NCBI RefSeq assembly: GCF_011386835.1
Contig: NC_088805.1
Coordinates: 16,922,836 to 16,986,835, forward strand
DNA: 64,000 nt
DNA from: Chrysemys picta bellii
Lineage: Eukaryota > Chordata > Testudines > Emydidae
Direction of reading: 5' to 3'
Shown: positions 40,301 through 52,300 of the stretch, in pieces
Layout of the letters: every line of letters starts with the position of its first letter
Position numbering within the stretch: the first letter of the stretch is position 1
Position numbers and translations under genes: made by a program
The notes under the pieces: model-generated
What the model saw: the letters and a program-made list of their open reading frames with translations, nothing else
Database searches by the model: none
Told to the model about the DNA's origin: nothing

Positions 40301-43300
40301 CAACCCTGTATTTATGGATCAACTTGATACGACAATAAAGAACTGAATAAGCAAAAGAATTTCCCATAACTTGTTAAAAAAACAAAGAAGTACAGTATCT
40401 CTACTTCTCAGCCAGTATACTTAGCATCTAAGATACCTGGCTCTAACTGAAACTAAAGTAGGAGAAGGTAGTGTGGTTTAGCGGATAATGAGGTTATCTA
40501 GGATTCAGTAGAGCTGGGTTCTAATCTTGGATCTACCACAGACCTGCTGTGTGACCCCAAGCAAGTTATTTCACCTCTTTTCTGTTTCCCCTCCCACCAT
40601 CTATCTGTCTTGTCTATTCAGACTGTAAGCTCTTCAGGGCAAGCACTCTCTCTTACTATGTGTCTTTGCTGTGCCTAGTACGAGATCCCAATCTCTGCTG
40701 GGCCCATTAGGAGCTATAATAGAATATACTTGAGTGGCACTTTGATTAACAACACACCCGTTATTTGGTATTTTTGCCAGAAAGATTTAGTGTTATGCAC
40801 TTAAGTGATTGATGGATAAATATCACACTTAGGCTGCTTAGAAAGGAAACAGGGAATTACAGGTAGCAACTAACGTGTTCTGGGATATGTCCCTCACTGT
40901 GAAGCCATACACTTTGTTTAAGCTGATTCGCTGCCCTATTACAGCTTCCAAACCAGTCAATCTTACATTAAAGTGGAGGAATAACCATTTTTACCCTCAA
41001 CCACAATCTGAAGATACAATTTTACTTTAGACTTTACAATAAAAGCCAAACCAGATGTTTGAAGACTTGGATTTTTTTTTTAAAAAGTTCTTTCTACCCT
41101 GCCTCTATTTACTGGCTGACAGCAGAAGCTGGGGACCGAGGCCAGGACAAAGCAGGCAGGGGATCAGTCAATCCAGCAACAGCTAGGCTGTGCTAATTAT
41201 GTTCCTTGCATTCTGCAGAGCAAGTTCAGGGGAAGCCAGATTCCATGGTAGGATATGCTGAATTTGGGATAGGAGGAAGGAATTGTTTCTCTCACAAGAG
41301 GTCAGAGCCTGTGATAAAGTGAGTGGCCTTGGGTCAGGTTTGTTAGGACAAGTCAATTCCTTTTCCCAGCCATGGTAACAGAATACTCCTGCATCATTCA
41401 GTGTACAGATTGAACAGTGCTCACTGAATGGGTAGCTATTCAATACACCTTTGTATCCTCATCATTTAATGTATGGCCCCATGCTTATTTACTGCTTACT
41501 ATTCAAACCCTGCTCTGAAGACAAAATTATTATTATTATTAATTTCCTCATTTTTATGGCACTCATCACCATAGCATCTGAGTAGTTCACAATCATTAGC
41601 GGATTTATCTTCAGGATACATCTCTAGGGTGAGCTGGTATTAATATTTTCAATTTTACAGATGGGGGGCATTATTATAGCACTTCATATGTTCAAAGCAC
41701 AGCTCCCAGTGACTTCAGGTGCAGCTGTAAGTGCTCAGAACTTCTGCAAATCAGGCTCAGTGGATCTCAATTTGGGCACCAGCTCCTCTTCTCTGACAAC
41801 AGCAACATATTGTATCACTGACTCTCTTAGTCCCTCATGTACCAGCAGGCCTTGGAACTGGATTCCCTAGGCCCTTTGCTTCCCTAAGTTAGTTTAATAG
41901 AGGGAGAAAGAGCATAGCTAGCATCCACCACCTAGCTTCATCTGGGACACTGTACTGCCTACCCTGTACTGGCCCAAACATCAGAGACCTCAGTCCCCAA
42001 AACTTGATCTAGAATAAATCACTTCAAGCTTAAAAATTACAAAAATCAATGGGAGATTTACCTGAATATACTAGAAATTGTGGCTAAGGATATAATGAAC
42101 TTTTCATATAATTTTTAAAAACGTTTCAGTGATCATTTCTAAAACAATTCATGATAATTCCAGTCCAGTGTTTTCCTACAATCCCCCGATAACAGGCAGA
42201 GTGGCCAATAAAAACCGTATCTAAATGTAAGATCCTAATTCTGTACACCTGATCTCTGTGCTAAGTCCCCTAGTTGTCCAAGTGATCACGTCAGCCAATG
42301 AAAGCAACAAAGGAAACTTACCCAGACGGAGAGGGACCGATCCTTACTGCCAACAGCACAGCAGCAGTAGGGACAGCTTGGCTTGGTGGAGCTCCCATTC
42401 TTTTGTTTCTTTTTGAAGATTTTTGGATTGAATTTCTAAAAGACAAAAAAAAAATCCCACATATATTACAATCAATTAATTATTTTTAGGAGGTCTTTAG
42501 GTTTTTAAGTTAATTTAATGCTCACAAACAATGTCAGGCTAACCTCTCTAGGAAACAAAGTCCCCATCACACGTTCAGCACAGACAAAAGCAATGTAGGT
42601 TTCCTCACGCTGCCTACCCAATGTGTCTCAGCCTTGAGCTGGAAGGACACCTTCTATAGGTCAGAGTATTTTTGTCTCCATAGTCAACTCAGTCTTTGGC
42701 ATCTCTGACAAGCGCACCAACAGGAATACCAAACTATATTGGTTTTGTGATGTGAACATCAGCCCATTTGGAACCAGACTGATTTAAAACAAGCTACTGA
42801 AGAGGCCTTGGAAGGTAAACTTTTGGCCACACCTGAAGTAGGCTGGATTTGAACTAGTGACCGAGAGCAGGGGATCTCACAACAATTTTTTTGGTGACAA
42901 TTTTTCCTAAAATACTTAATTAACGTTAGGAAAAACAAATAAATATGCAAATATACATGTCCAAATCATCGTAATTTATGTATGTAGAGTTTCTTTTTGC
43001 AGACTCAATAACAAACATAACGTACAGCTGTTTCTATTCTTTACTGGATCTAAACAGAATAGAAACACAAATAAGGTGCTTTGCACATTCTTGTCTTTTT
43101 TTGTTGTTTCTTTTGCTTTTTTGGTTGCTTTTTAAAAAAAGACTTGGTAGCTAGTAAGTCTGCTGCTGTGAAAAGTAATATTTGTTAATATCATTTTTCA
43201 CAGCAGACTTACTAGCTAGTTGTGAGGCTGTGAAAAGTTATATTAACAAACATACATATATGAATTTTCACAGCAGACTTACTCAACCCTGGCAAGCCCA

Positions 43301-46300
43301 GGGACAAATTAAGCCCTGGATGGGGAGGTGGGTAGGAAGACAGTGAGGGCCCGGGGCAAAGTGGGGGTGGTGGTGAGCTAAGGGTCAGCACCTGCTCCCA
43401 CATGGCTGGGGTCCAGGGCTGGAGCCCAAAGCCCTTGACTGAAGCCTGCCGCCTGCCACCCCAGTGAAGCCCAAAGCTGGAGCTTCACTGGCTCTGGGAA
43501 GGTGGGAACTCACTGGCTGCCTGCTCTCCGGTGTTCGCGGCTCCACAAGGGGTCAGGGTCCAACCCCTGCTGGTGAGCCTGGGGGAGGGTCCACTGCTCC
43601 CTCCCCTGACCCCTTAAGTCACTGCCCAGGAAGCTGTGGCCGCAAGAAAAGCTCCTGGTGGCTGCATGCGGCCACTGTGGTCACATTTGAGAAACACTGG
43701 GGGGGCAAATGCTCAGGGGCCCAGGTAATTTAAAAGGGCCCGGGGGGACGGGGGGAGGCAGTCACGACTGCTGCAGCGTGGGCAGGAAATTTAAAAAAAA
43801 GGAGGAAGGGGACAGAAGAAGCCCCGCCGGGCGGATGGGTGAGCAGGCAGGGGAAAGCCACGGCGGGTGTGTGTGTGCGCGCGCACACACACACAGGGAA
43901 GCCCTGAGCCCCAGTAGAAGCCACGTTGGGCGGGGAAGCCCCAGAGCCCCGGCAGAAGCCACAGGCCAGGCAGGGGGAAACAGGTTCCAGGACAAACAAT
44001 TCCCACTGATTTCAAAGGAGATTTGACCCTGAGTAAAGAATGCAGGCTTGAGGGAAACACATTAGTTCTAGTCTCGCTACTTTTTCTTTGGGTGGGGGAG
44101 GAAGGTGTTAAATATGAAACTAGAAGAGAGGTGATGAGGAAGAGATGGCATTGGTCAGTTCTCTCCTATTTCTGCTTTCTAGCAATTGTACTAATATGAA
44201 TAAATGTTAATATAATTGGCTCCAAGGCTGTACCTGAAGTCAGCAAAGGATACATGGGGAGTGTAGAAGTTCCACTTCTTTGTGTGGGCAGCCCTTTTCT
44301 AAGAGCTCCATTGTGAGCTGCCTACATTGTGCCCACAGTGAGAAGTAAGAGAGGCGAAAGGCATCACCTTACAATTCTGCACATGGAGAGAGAGGTGGGG
44401 GGGTACAGGGAAGACAGCATGTTTGGGGAAAGTAAGTTGTACCAGAAAAAGGGCTTGTGCAGCTTACTTCCCCTATGGAGCAAGAGGGAGGGAAGGAAGA
44501 GACCTAATAGTGATTGAGTCACAATTCAGTACCCGATATGAACACGAGGAAGCACAACTATGTACTGTCCCTCACTCAGGGTGGCTTGTAAGGTGGTGTT
44601 ATTAACTAAGTGACATTATTAATGTCATTGAGGTGCAAGTGTATGAATCCAAGACCTGCAGAACTTCCTCTGGAAAATATAAATAGTGCAAAAACCTAAT
44701 GGGAAGCAGTTGTTTTAAGTTCAAGTGAACAGGAAGAAGCAATTCTCTGTGTGCAGTGACACAGGGACTCACATCTCTATGTTGTGGGGAGTGGTGTTTC
44801 CATCTTGGTGCCCCATGTAGCTGGTCAGTGTAGGTGCTCCTTGTGGTGTTAAGCACTGAGGTTGTGGGGGGCCTGGAGCAAAATCTGAAACTGAAGCTTC
44901 CCACCCTCCCAAAATGCCTACACCTCCCCTTCCCGCCCCCTCTCCAGGACTCCCCACAGTGCTCTGGGTTCTGTGAACAGCTCTTACGATGGCCCGGATC
45001 TGTGTGTGTTGGGGTGCTAGGGAGTGGGGGTTCTGTGTGGGGTGCTGGGCAGTTGTGGTGGGGCTGTGGACGGGGGGGCCTCTGAGCAGGGGTGGTGGTG
45101 TGCAGGGTAATGTGCACTTGTGGTGGTGGGGATTGTGGGGGGTTCTCTGGGCAGGGGGACGCTGGGCATAGGGAATCAGGGATGTTGGGTGGGGGGGCTG
45201 TGTGGCACGGCCCCTGAGGGAAGGGACATACAGCTTAGCCAATGTGCATCTGGTGGCTGCTGGACTGTAAACAGTGCCCTCGCACTGGGCTGGGTGGAGC
45301 GTGGCTGGCCCTGCCATGCCATGCCCTGCCCTGCCCCATTGCCCCCGGCCAGACCCTCGCTCTGGGTACTGACCTCCTGGTGCTCCATTGCCCCCATTGG
45401 GGGCCCACAAATATGTTTGGTGCCGGGCCCACAAAAGGTTAATCCGGCCCTGACCGGAAGAGCGCAGCCAGCAGCTCGCTGGGCGCGGCTTATGTGTGCA
45501 CCAGCCGCCGCACGTGGTCCAGCTCCACGCCCATGTGGCGATGCCACGCTGGGCCATCCCTTTCTACGGGGCCCATTGACAGTTGTGCCCTGGGGCCCAG
45601 AACTGCTGTCAGCCGGCCTCCTTCCAAATCCATGAAATAAAAAAAATTGTACAGGTGAAAGTCTACACTTACCTTAAACTGACAGATTTTTAAACATCTA
45701 TGTATCAATTAATAACTTATCATATTTACAATCTATCTATAGCAGCTGTTTCCCTCTGTTGCACATAAGAGCATATTTTCTAAAAGCTATACTTTAAGAA
45801 GACGTTACCCTTTAAATTTACTCACCACCACTGTCACTGCCTTGCGGTGCCCTACAAAATCCATGTTGGTTTTCCATCCATCTCTCTCAATGATCTGAGC
45901 AGTAGGTCCAGAATTATTCATGGCATGAGCAGAAACCAGATAGTGTCCATCAGGCGACCAGCTGAGACGCAGAACATGTGTTGTCCCTCCACACTGAGAA
46001 AAAAAAACACATTAGGCCTTTAAAGGGGTCTAGACTGATTGATCAGAGGGCATTTATAACAACTTTTGAGGGTTCAGAAAAAGGAAAGTTAGATTTTACA
46101 AACAATGAGTGATTTCTTGTTTCTTTCAGGAGTGTAACACAATTTCATGAGTAACATTTCAGTACACTAAATTCTCAGAGCTTCATCCCTATCCACATGG
46201 TTGGTCCAATCTAAGTTCTGAAGCTGTAACCTAGGAGCTAGAGAGTGAATAAGAGTATTTGGTTATTGTCAGAAAAGATGCAAAACTTGGGAATGACTTA

Positions 46301-49300
46301 TATTGAAAAGAGGCTCTCCAGGACAATGTTATAAATGGAAAGAAGACCTGAAAATGCCATTCTTTATAATCTGCAAGAATGCAGAATTCTATAGAATACG
46401 TACACCAAATATTCACCATCCTGGTTAGTGACATGGCTGCAACACATCAGTTGCAAATTATGAGACCCAAGTTTGCAAACGCACTACCTCACAGACTCTA
46501 AATGGCTGAAAGCAAATCAATGACTATGAAGACCATTGCTAGCCACATCACTACAAATTTACTGTAAAACATTCATTAGCACCAGCATCTGCCCCAGAGA
46601 AGTTTGATTGCCTTCCTAGCCAAGGTAAAGTAACCAGTCAAACAAAACAGATTTTGGTGCAGGGGGAAGAAAGGGGAGGGGAGGGACAAAAACCCCACAC
46701 TTACTCTCCTCCATATTTTTACAGCAGATATGCAAGTCTAGTCAAAGTCACTACATTACATTTGCATCCTGCTCAGAGGCTAATAGATAAATTTACTATG
46801 TCTGCAATTCATAAAGTTATTAGCACCTGAAAAGATCACTGACTGTGATTAATCTTCAAAAATATTTGATAAAGCTAAGACTACAGGTATTTTGCATGTG
46901 AACCCTATTTAAAACTAAAAAGGCATCAGTGCAATGAAAAACTGGGAAATAGCCTCCTCACCTATTGTTTGCTTTATCTCAATTGTCTGGAGACACTTCC
47001 CACCCTCCAACCCCTAAAACAACACACCAAGCCACAACACAATGCCCTGGGCAGTCATATTATAAAACATTTAGTGCTGGTAAGGTGCAAATATTACTCT
47101 TCAAAGCTAGGACTTAAACAAAACTTAGTCCTTGTATTTGTTAATCTACTCCTATATGGGCAGAGGGAAGGTATCCTGCCAAAGGGAAGGATACCTGCAG
47201 GCAAACAGGAGAGCAGGATTGATGTGCTCCACAGGCAGCTCTATCTAGCTCTTGCAGCTGGAGGGAAGCTGTGGCATAATGTGCCTCTTTACAGGGATAA
47301 GGGAAGGCAGAAGCAATTATTTGGGTTAAGACAGGCTATTCACAAAGGTTTGTTCATATTGTCTGAACTCAGTTATTTTATGTTCCCAAATAGTTGAAGC
47401 CCCCTTTCTGGACAGAAAGTCACAGGAGAAGCAGAGAGCTAACTTGTACACATAGGTGGTACTAGCCCACTGGGGGCCCTACGCAGGAATATTTTTGCGC
47501 GTGCGCACGCACAAAACACATAATTAAAAGCGAATAGGGGGCCCTCCTGAGCTGCTTGGGGCCCTAAGCAATTGCTTAGTCTGCTTATACCTAGCGCCAG
47601 CTCCGCTTGTACAGTTGGGAACTCCAAGTGGGACAAAAGCAGGCACAAACCACACGGCAAGCATTTCAGTCCTGTTTAATTAGCTAATATTTGTGCAGGG
47701 CTTTGACGATCAGAAGTATTCTGACTGTTTTTTAATTTGTTCGCTATGTGCTCCTTAACACACGACAGATACCTCATCAAATGGTTTTGTGATGCTGGTT
47801 TCTAACTGCCAGTCCATGGTCCGCCACACCTTCAAGCTTCGGTCATCAGCCTGAGAGGCTATATATTTCCCAACTGGATCCCAGGTCAATCCCTTCACCA
47901 AGCCAGAGTGTCCCTTCAGAGTGGCAAGAATTTCTGTGCACAGCAAAAAATTAAGAGATAACACTTGGATGCTGCCATTCCCTTAAAAAGGTCATTTAAC
48001 TATAGACAAAAAGTCTAGTGGAGATTTCTAGGGTCCTTTTGAAGCACCATATTAAAAGCAGCCTGACATTTTTGTTGGATGGTCAAATAACAACGTACCA
48101 ATCAAGCTCAACCTATGTTCAAATTAAGCTTCCTGTACAAATGAAGCAAGAAACAAAAGGGGTATTCTGACAGCATAATGAATGGAAGTCATTGTGCAAG
48201 AGATAAATAGATCCAGACCAGCAGAGACCAGTTTATTACAAAACTTTTGTCAAGCACTGGAAAGAAAACAGCAGTTTAATTGGAACCTAGTTAAAATATG
48301 CACTTATTCCTCCCTCTGTTCTCACTAACCATCACAACAGCTTCAACTTGGGGCATTTGTGTACATGATCTATGGTGTGATCCACTTCTCATTTCAACAT
48401 CTGTGACAACAGCTGAGCAGATTCCAAGGTATTAGTCACTATAGTAAGGACAGGTTGCCTGCTCCAAAATACACCCTACCTGTTCATAGTCAATGAAAGA
48501 CACTGACACAAAAAGCAGTCAGTTTTTGTCACTGATAATTATATTTGTATATACATATCTGAATTAAAAGAGTTCCCACCTGGGAATTTGACAGCATTCC
48601 AGATGACAACGGTGTTATCCACACTGCAGGAGGCCAGCCAGGCATCATGAGGAGACCATGCTACATCCATGACATCTATTAAAAAAAAGTCCTATCTATG
48701 TGACAAATTGCACTGGAGCTGCAAATTGATGGCCAGATAGATTTAACTGATTTAACCAATTAGTGCAGCCCCTGTTTCAGAGATGAACTTGCTATGCATG
48801 TTGCATGAACACGATCTAATTTGAGACTCAAAGTAAAACTATCATCACTATGGTCCATATAAAGCAAATGAACCAAGGGAGTGAAAAGGAAGCCTTGCTT
48901 TGACTGAGCAACACTCAGGAGGAGCTGTGCTAAGTCACAAACTAATATTCCCTTATATCCCATCAAATTATTAAATATAGAAATAATATAAATATCTGAT
49001 TACAAGATGGTTAATAAAAAACATAAGCTATTTCACCTGCAGAACCATTTTTCATTGTTCCATTCCCCTCAAGGTATTCTTTAGTCAAGTCTTATTTTTT
49101 AACTTGTGGACAGATCATTTAAATAAGCACAATCAAGTTATATTATATGTAGTTCTGTTACCATCTAGCAGTTGATAAAATACATTTTTATTTTGCTTTT
49201 GACAAAAAGCAATAAATATAGAATCAGATTATAAACTCAGCCATAATAAGGTTTCCCATCCTGGTGATTTTCCTTTTATTGAAATTCTGTTTTTCCAGTT

Positions 49301-52300
49301 TCCTCTAATCTTTGTGGCATCTTTCATATGAGACCCAAAAGGAAAAGAGAAAGTTAGAAGCAGCTTTACTGCCATCTGAGAAACTGTGCCAGGTTGCAAC
49401 CCGTGCTGTGTGCCAAGGATGCTGAAATCCTTCTACATACTGTTAGTGTGTCCCAGCTGGGCTGCCAGCATTTCCACAAGAACACTAAAGGCTGGTAGCC
49501 CTAGAACTCCTATATCTCCTTCCCCCCATATTTCACTTCAAACCTCCAAATCCTTTAGTTAAGTAAAAGACAAAGTTGTCTTTTTATTATTTCAAAATTG
49601 GTCACAATATACTGAAGGGAAGGAAAGGTGATCTTGTGGTTAAGGCACAGGACTAGTTCTAGACTTCTACTTGATAGCTTGTGCTCATCCTGCTCTAAAA
49701 TCTTAGGGAAACTAATTACAGACATTCATTACTTGCAGGTTTGTCTGCTTCTACTTCAAAGCTTTTATGCAGACAGGAAGGATAGTCCAGTGGTTAGGGC
49801 ACTAGCCCAGGATTTGGAAAATCTGGATTCCAGTCCCTGCTCCACCACAGACTTCCTGTGTGACCCTGGGCAAGTCACATACTCTCTGCCTCAGTTCCCC
49901 CTCAGTTCCCCATCTATTAAAAATGGAAATTATAGCACCTCCCTAACTCACAACGGTGTTGTGAGGATCAATACATTAAAGATTGGGAGGCACTTGCAGT
50001 TATATGGCTTAATGGGGGGCTGTATAAGTAACTAAGACAGAGAGATATAGAAACACGATGGCCAGGGTGTTTACAGGAACCAGAATCTCCTCTGTCCAAA
50101 GGACCTGATTTGCACTTAGTGAAGCAGCAGCAGGAGATACCACAACACAATATTATTCTAGCCCAGATGGAAAAAAGGTCTCACTACCACAGTCCACTGT
50201 GAAACACTGATGGAAACCACACAGCCCCTCAGGACAATTACAAAATTAACACATGCTTGTCATTTTTTTATAACCAACTTTTTAGAATTGATGCCAAAAT
50301 AATATAATTCCACTATAATAAGATAATAAACAGAAGACACAGCTTAAGATAATACTAACAATAAAAAAGTATTATCCACATTTTACAGTTGAGCACACTG
50401 ACTTGCCCCAATTATGTGCTCATCATCACAGGACAAATCAATGGTAAAGTCAGGAACAGCATCCAGGAATCCTGACACCCAGTCCCCTCTTCTAGCCACA
50501 TTGCCTCCCTTAAATAAAAGCCACTTTTTTCTCCCCCCCCCCCCCCTTTTAAGGCTCCTGACACTTGATGTTATCTCCTCATAACCAGTTTTAATAGTTA
50601 GTGATTAGCTGTGTAGTGAAGAGTTCTATGACCAACTGATTATATTGTGAACAAGAAAAGTATCATGTTAATGAATACAAAAATACTTTTTCAACATGCT
50701 CTATTCAGATTTATTCTACACCTTTTCACTTACCCCCTGAATGGCTTCTGAGAATTGAAACACATCTCCACTGTTCCACATTAGCAAGTTTACTACTGGA
50801 ACCAAACACAGTGCTAGGTCCAATGTATCTAGTTAAAACAGGACCAGAAGAGTTATTAACAGAAACCACCTCAACAAGTTACTCATTAATTGTTTGTTTT
50901 AGAACATAGTATAGCTGTACAAGTCTACTTTCTGCTCAGATATTATCACAATGGGGAATGAGACAAAAATACCAATACTGTTTTATATGAAAGTGAAACT
51001 TATAATACCTTTAAAAGCTACATAAATATACTCTATACTACTATACTTCCTGAAGCAAGTTGATAATGCTAATATGTAAAATATCTCTTTGAAGAGTCTA
51101 ATAATGAAGCTGTCTACAAACCCATGGAGAAAATGGCTCACCTCCCTCCTACGCAGAAGAGAGAACATACTTATGGAAACAGACTATTGTTCAAGACACA
51201 GGTTATCAGAACAAACTTCCAATGTTATTGATCTGCAACTGTGACTTCCTCCCTGCAAGCTCTTAAGGCAAGGAGCTGGCACTGGGGGAAATTTTGTGAA
51301 AATAGACAGAGATACCGGCTAAAATTAAAATACAAGTTGAAAAGGAAAAACATGCTTACGCAGCTCGTTTCCACACCATGATCAGTTTGTCATCGCCCCC
51401 TGAAGCCAAATAAACCCCATTGTTTGACCACCGCACACAGTTCACACAGGCTGGAAAATGGAAAAAAAAAAAGTTTATAAGATGAAAAGCCAAAAAAAAA
51501 AAAATAGTTCCATAATGAGAGCAGGTTTCATTTTAAGCAGAGTTTGGCAGGAGATGCTTGGAATTTGTTAAATATGCTCACTCCATTGTGATTGGCTATG
51601 CAGTTACTCTATCTGCTTTAGATAAATGGGTTGGCACCTATCTTTCAATGCCAGTTGAATAACTTATCTAAGTTTCAACAACAACCTATTCTGTCTAAAA
51701 AACATTTAACAAAAATATGGTTTAAAGGGGAAAAAGTAGCTGACTAAGGAAATTGTTTGTGATAAATGAAATTGGATTAAATTACAAGTGCAACCTGGAA
51801 ATGGTACATTTTCAAGAAAAGCAAGGAACATCTTATTCAATACACTAGATCTTAAGACTATAATCAATATATTTTATATGGCATCTCCTCTCTCTTCATT
51901 CGTTCTCCTGCCCTTCTCTGTAATCCTACTGGTTTTCAAAAATTTGTTCTACAAGTTATTTTTTGGCCCCACCAAATTAGATGGAAGACACTCATGTGCA
52001 AGGGATTTCCAGATGTATCTGAAGAACTGTTCAAAACGTATTCTATAGCTTGACAAGGTTTTCTGCTGAACATCTAAAAAAAAGCATGTAGCTGAGCTCT
52101 GAGCCCCTCTGCAAAACATCACATATTCTTTACTGCTGAACAGAGACTTATATTTTTTAATTACAAACAGATGTACTAACAGGTAATTTGCCAAGGCTCA
52201 AAGCCTACAGAGAACCCTTGTATGTTACCTAAGTGATTGTCCATCTGACAAAGCATCTTGGGAATATTTTCATTCTTTTCATCTTCCTCTTTGAGGACAG

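Noticed and set aside
44769..45557. 262-codon open frame on the minus strand, longest in the window
   Set aside because: Low-complexity Pro/His/Gly peptide in a GC-rich compound repeat, with long open frames on the other strand as well; no domain.
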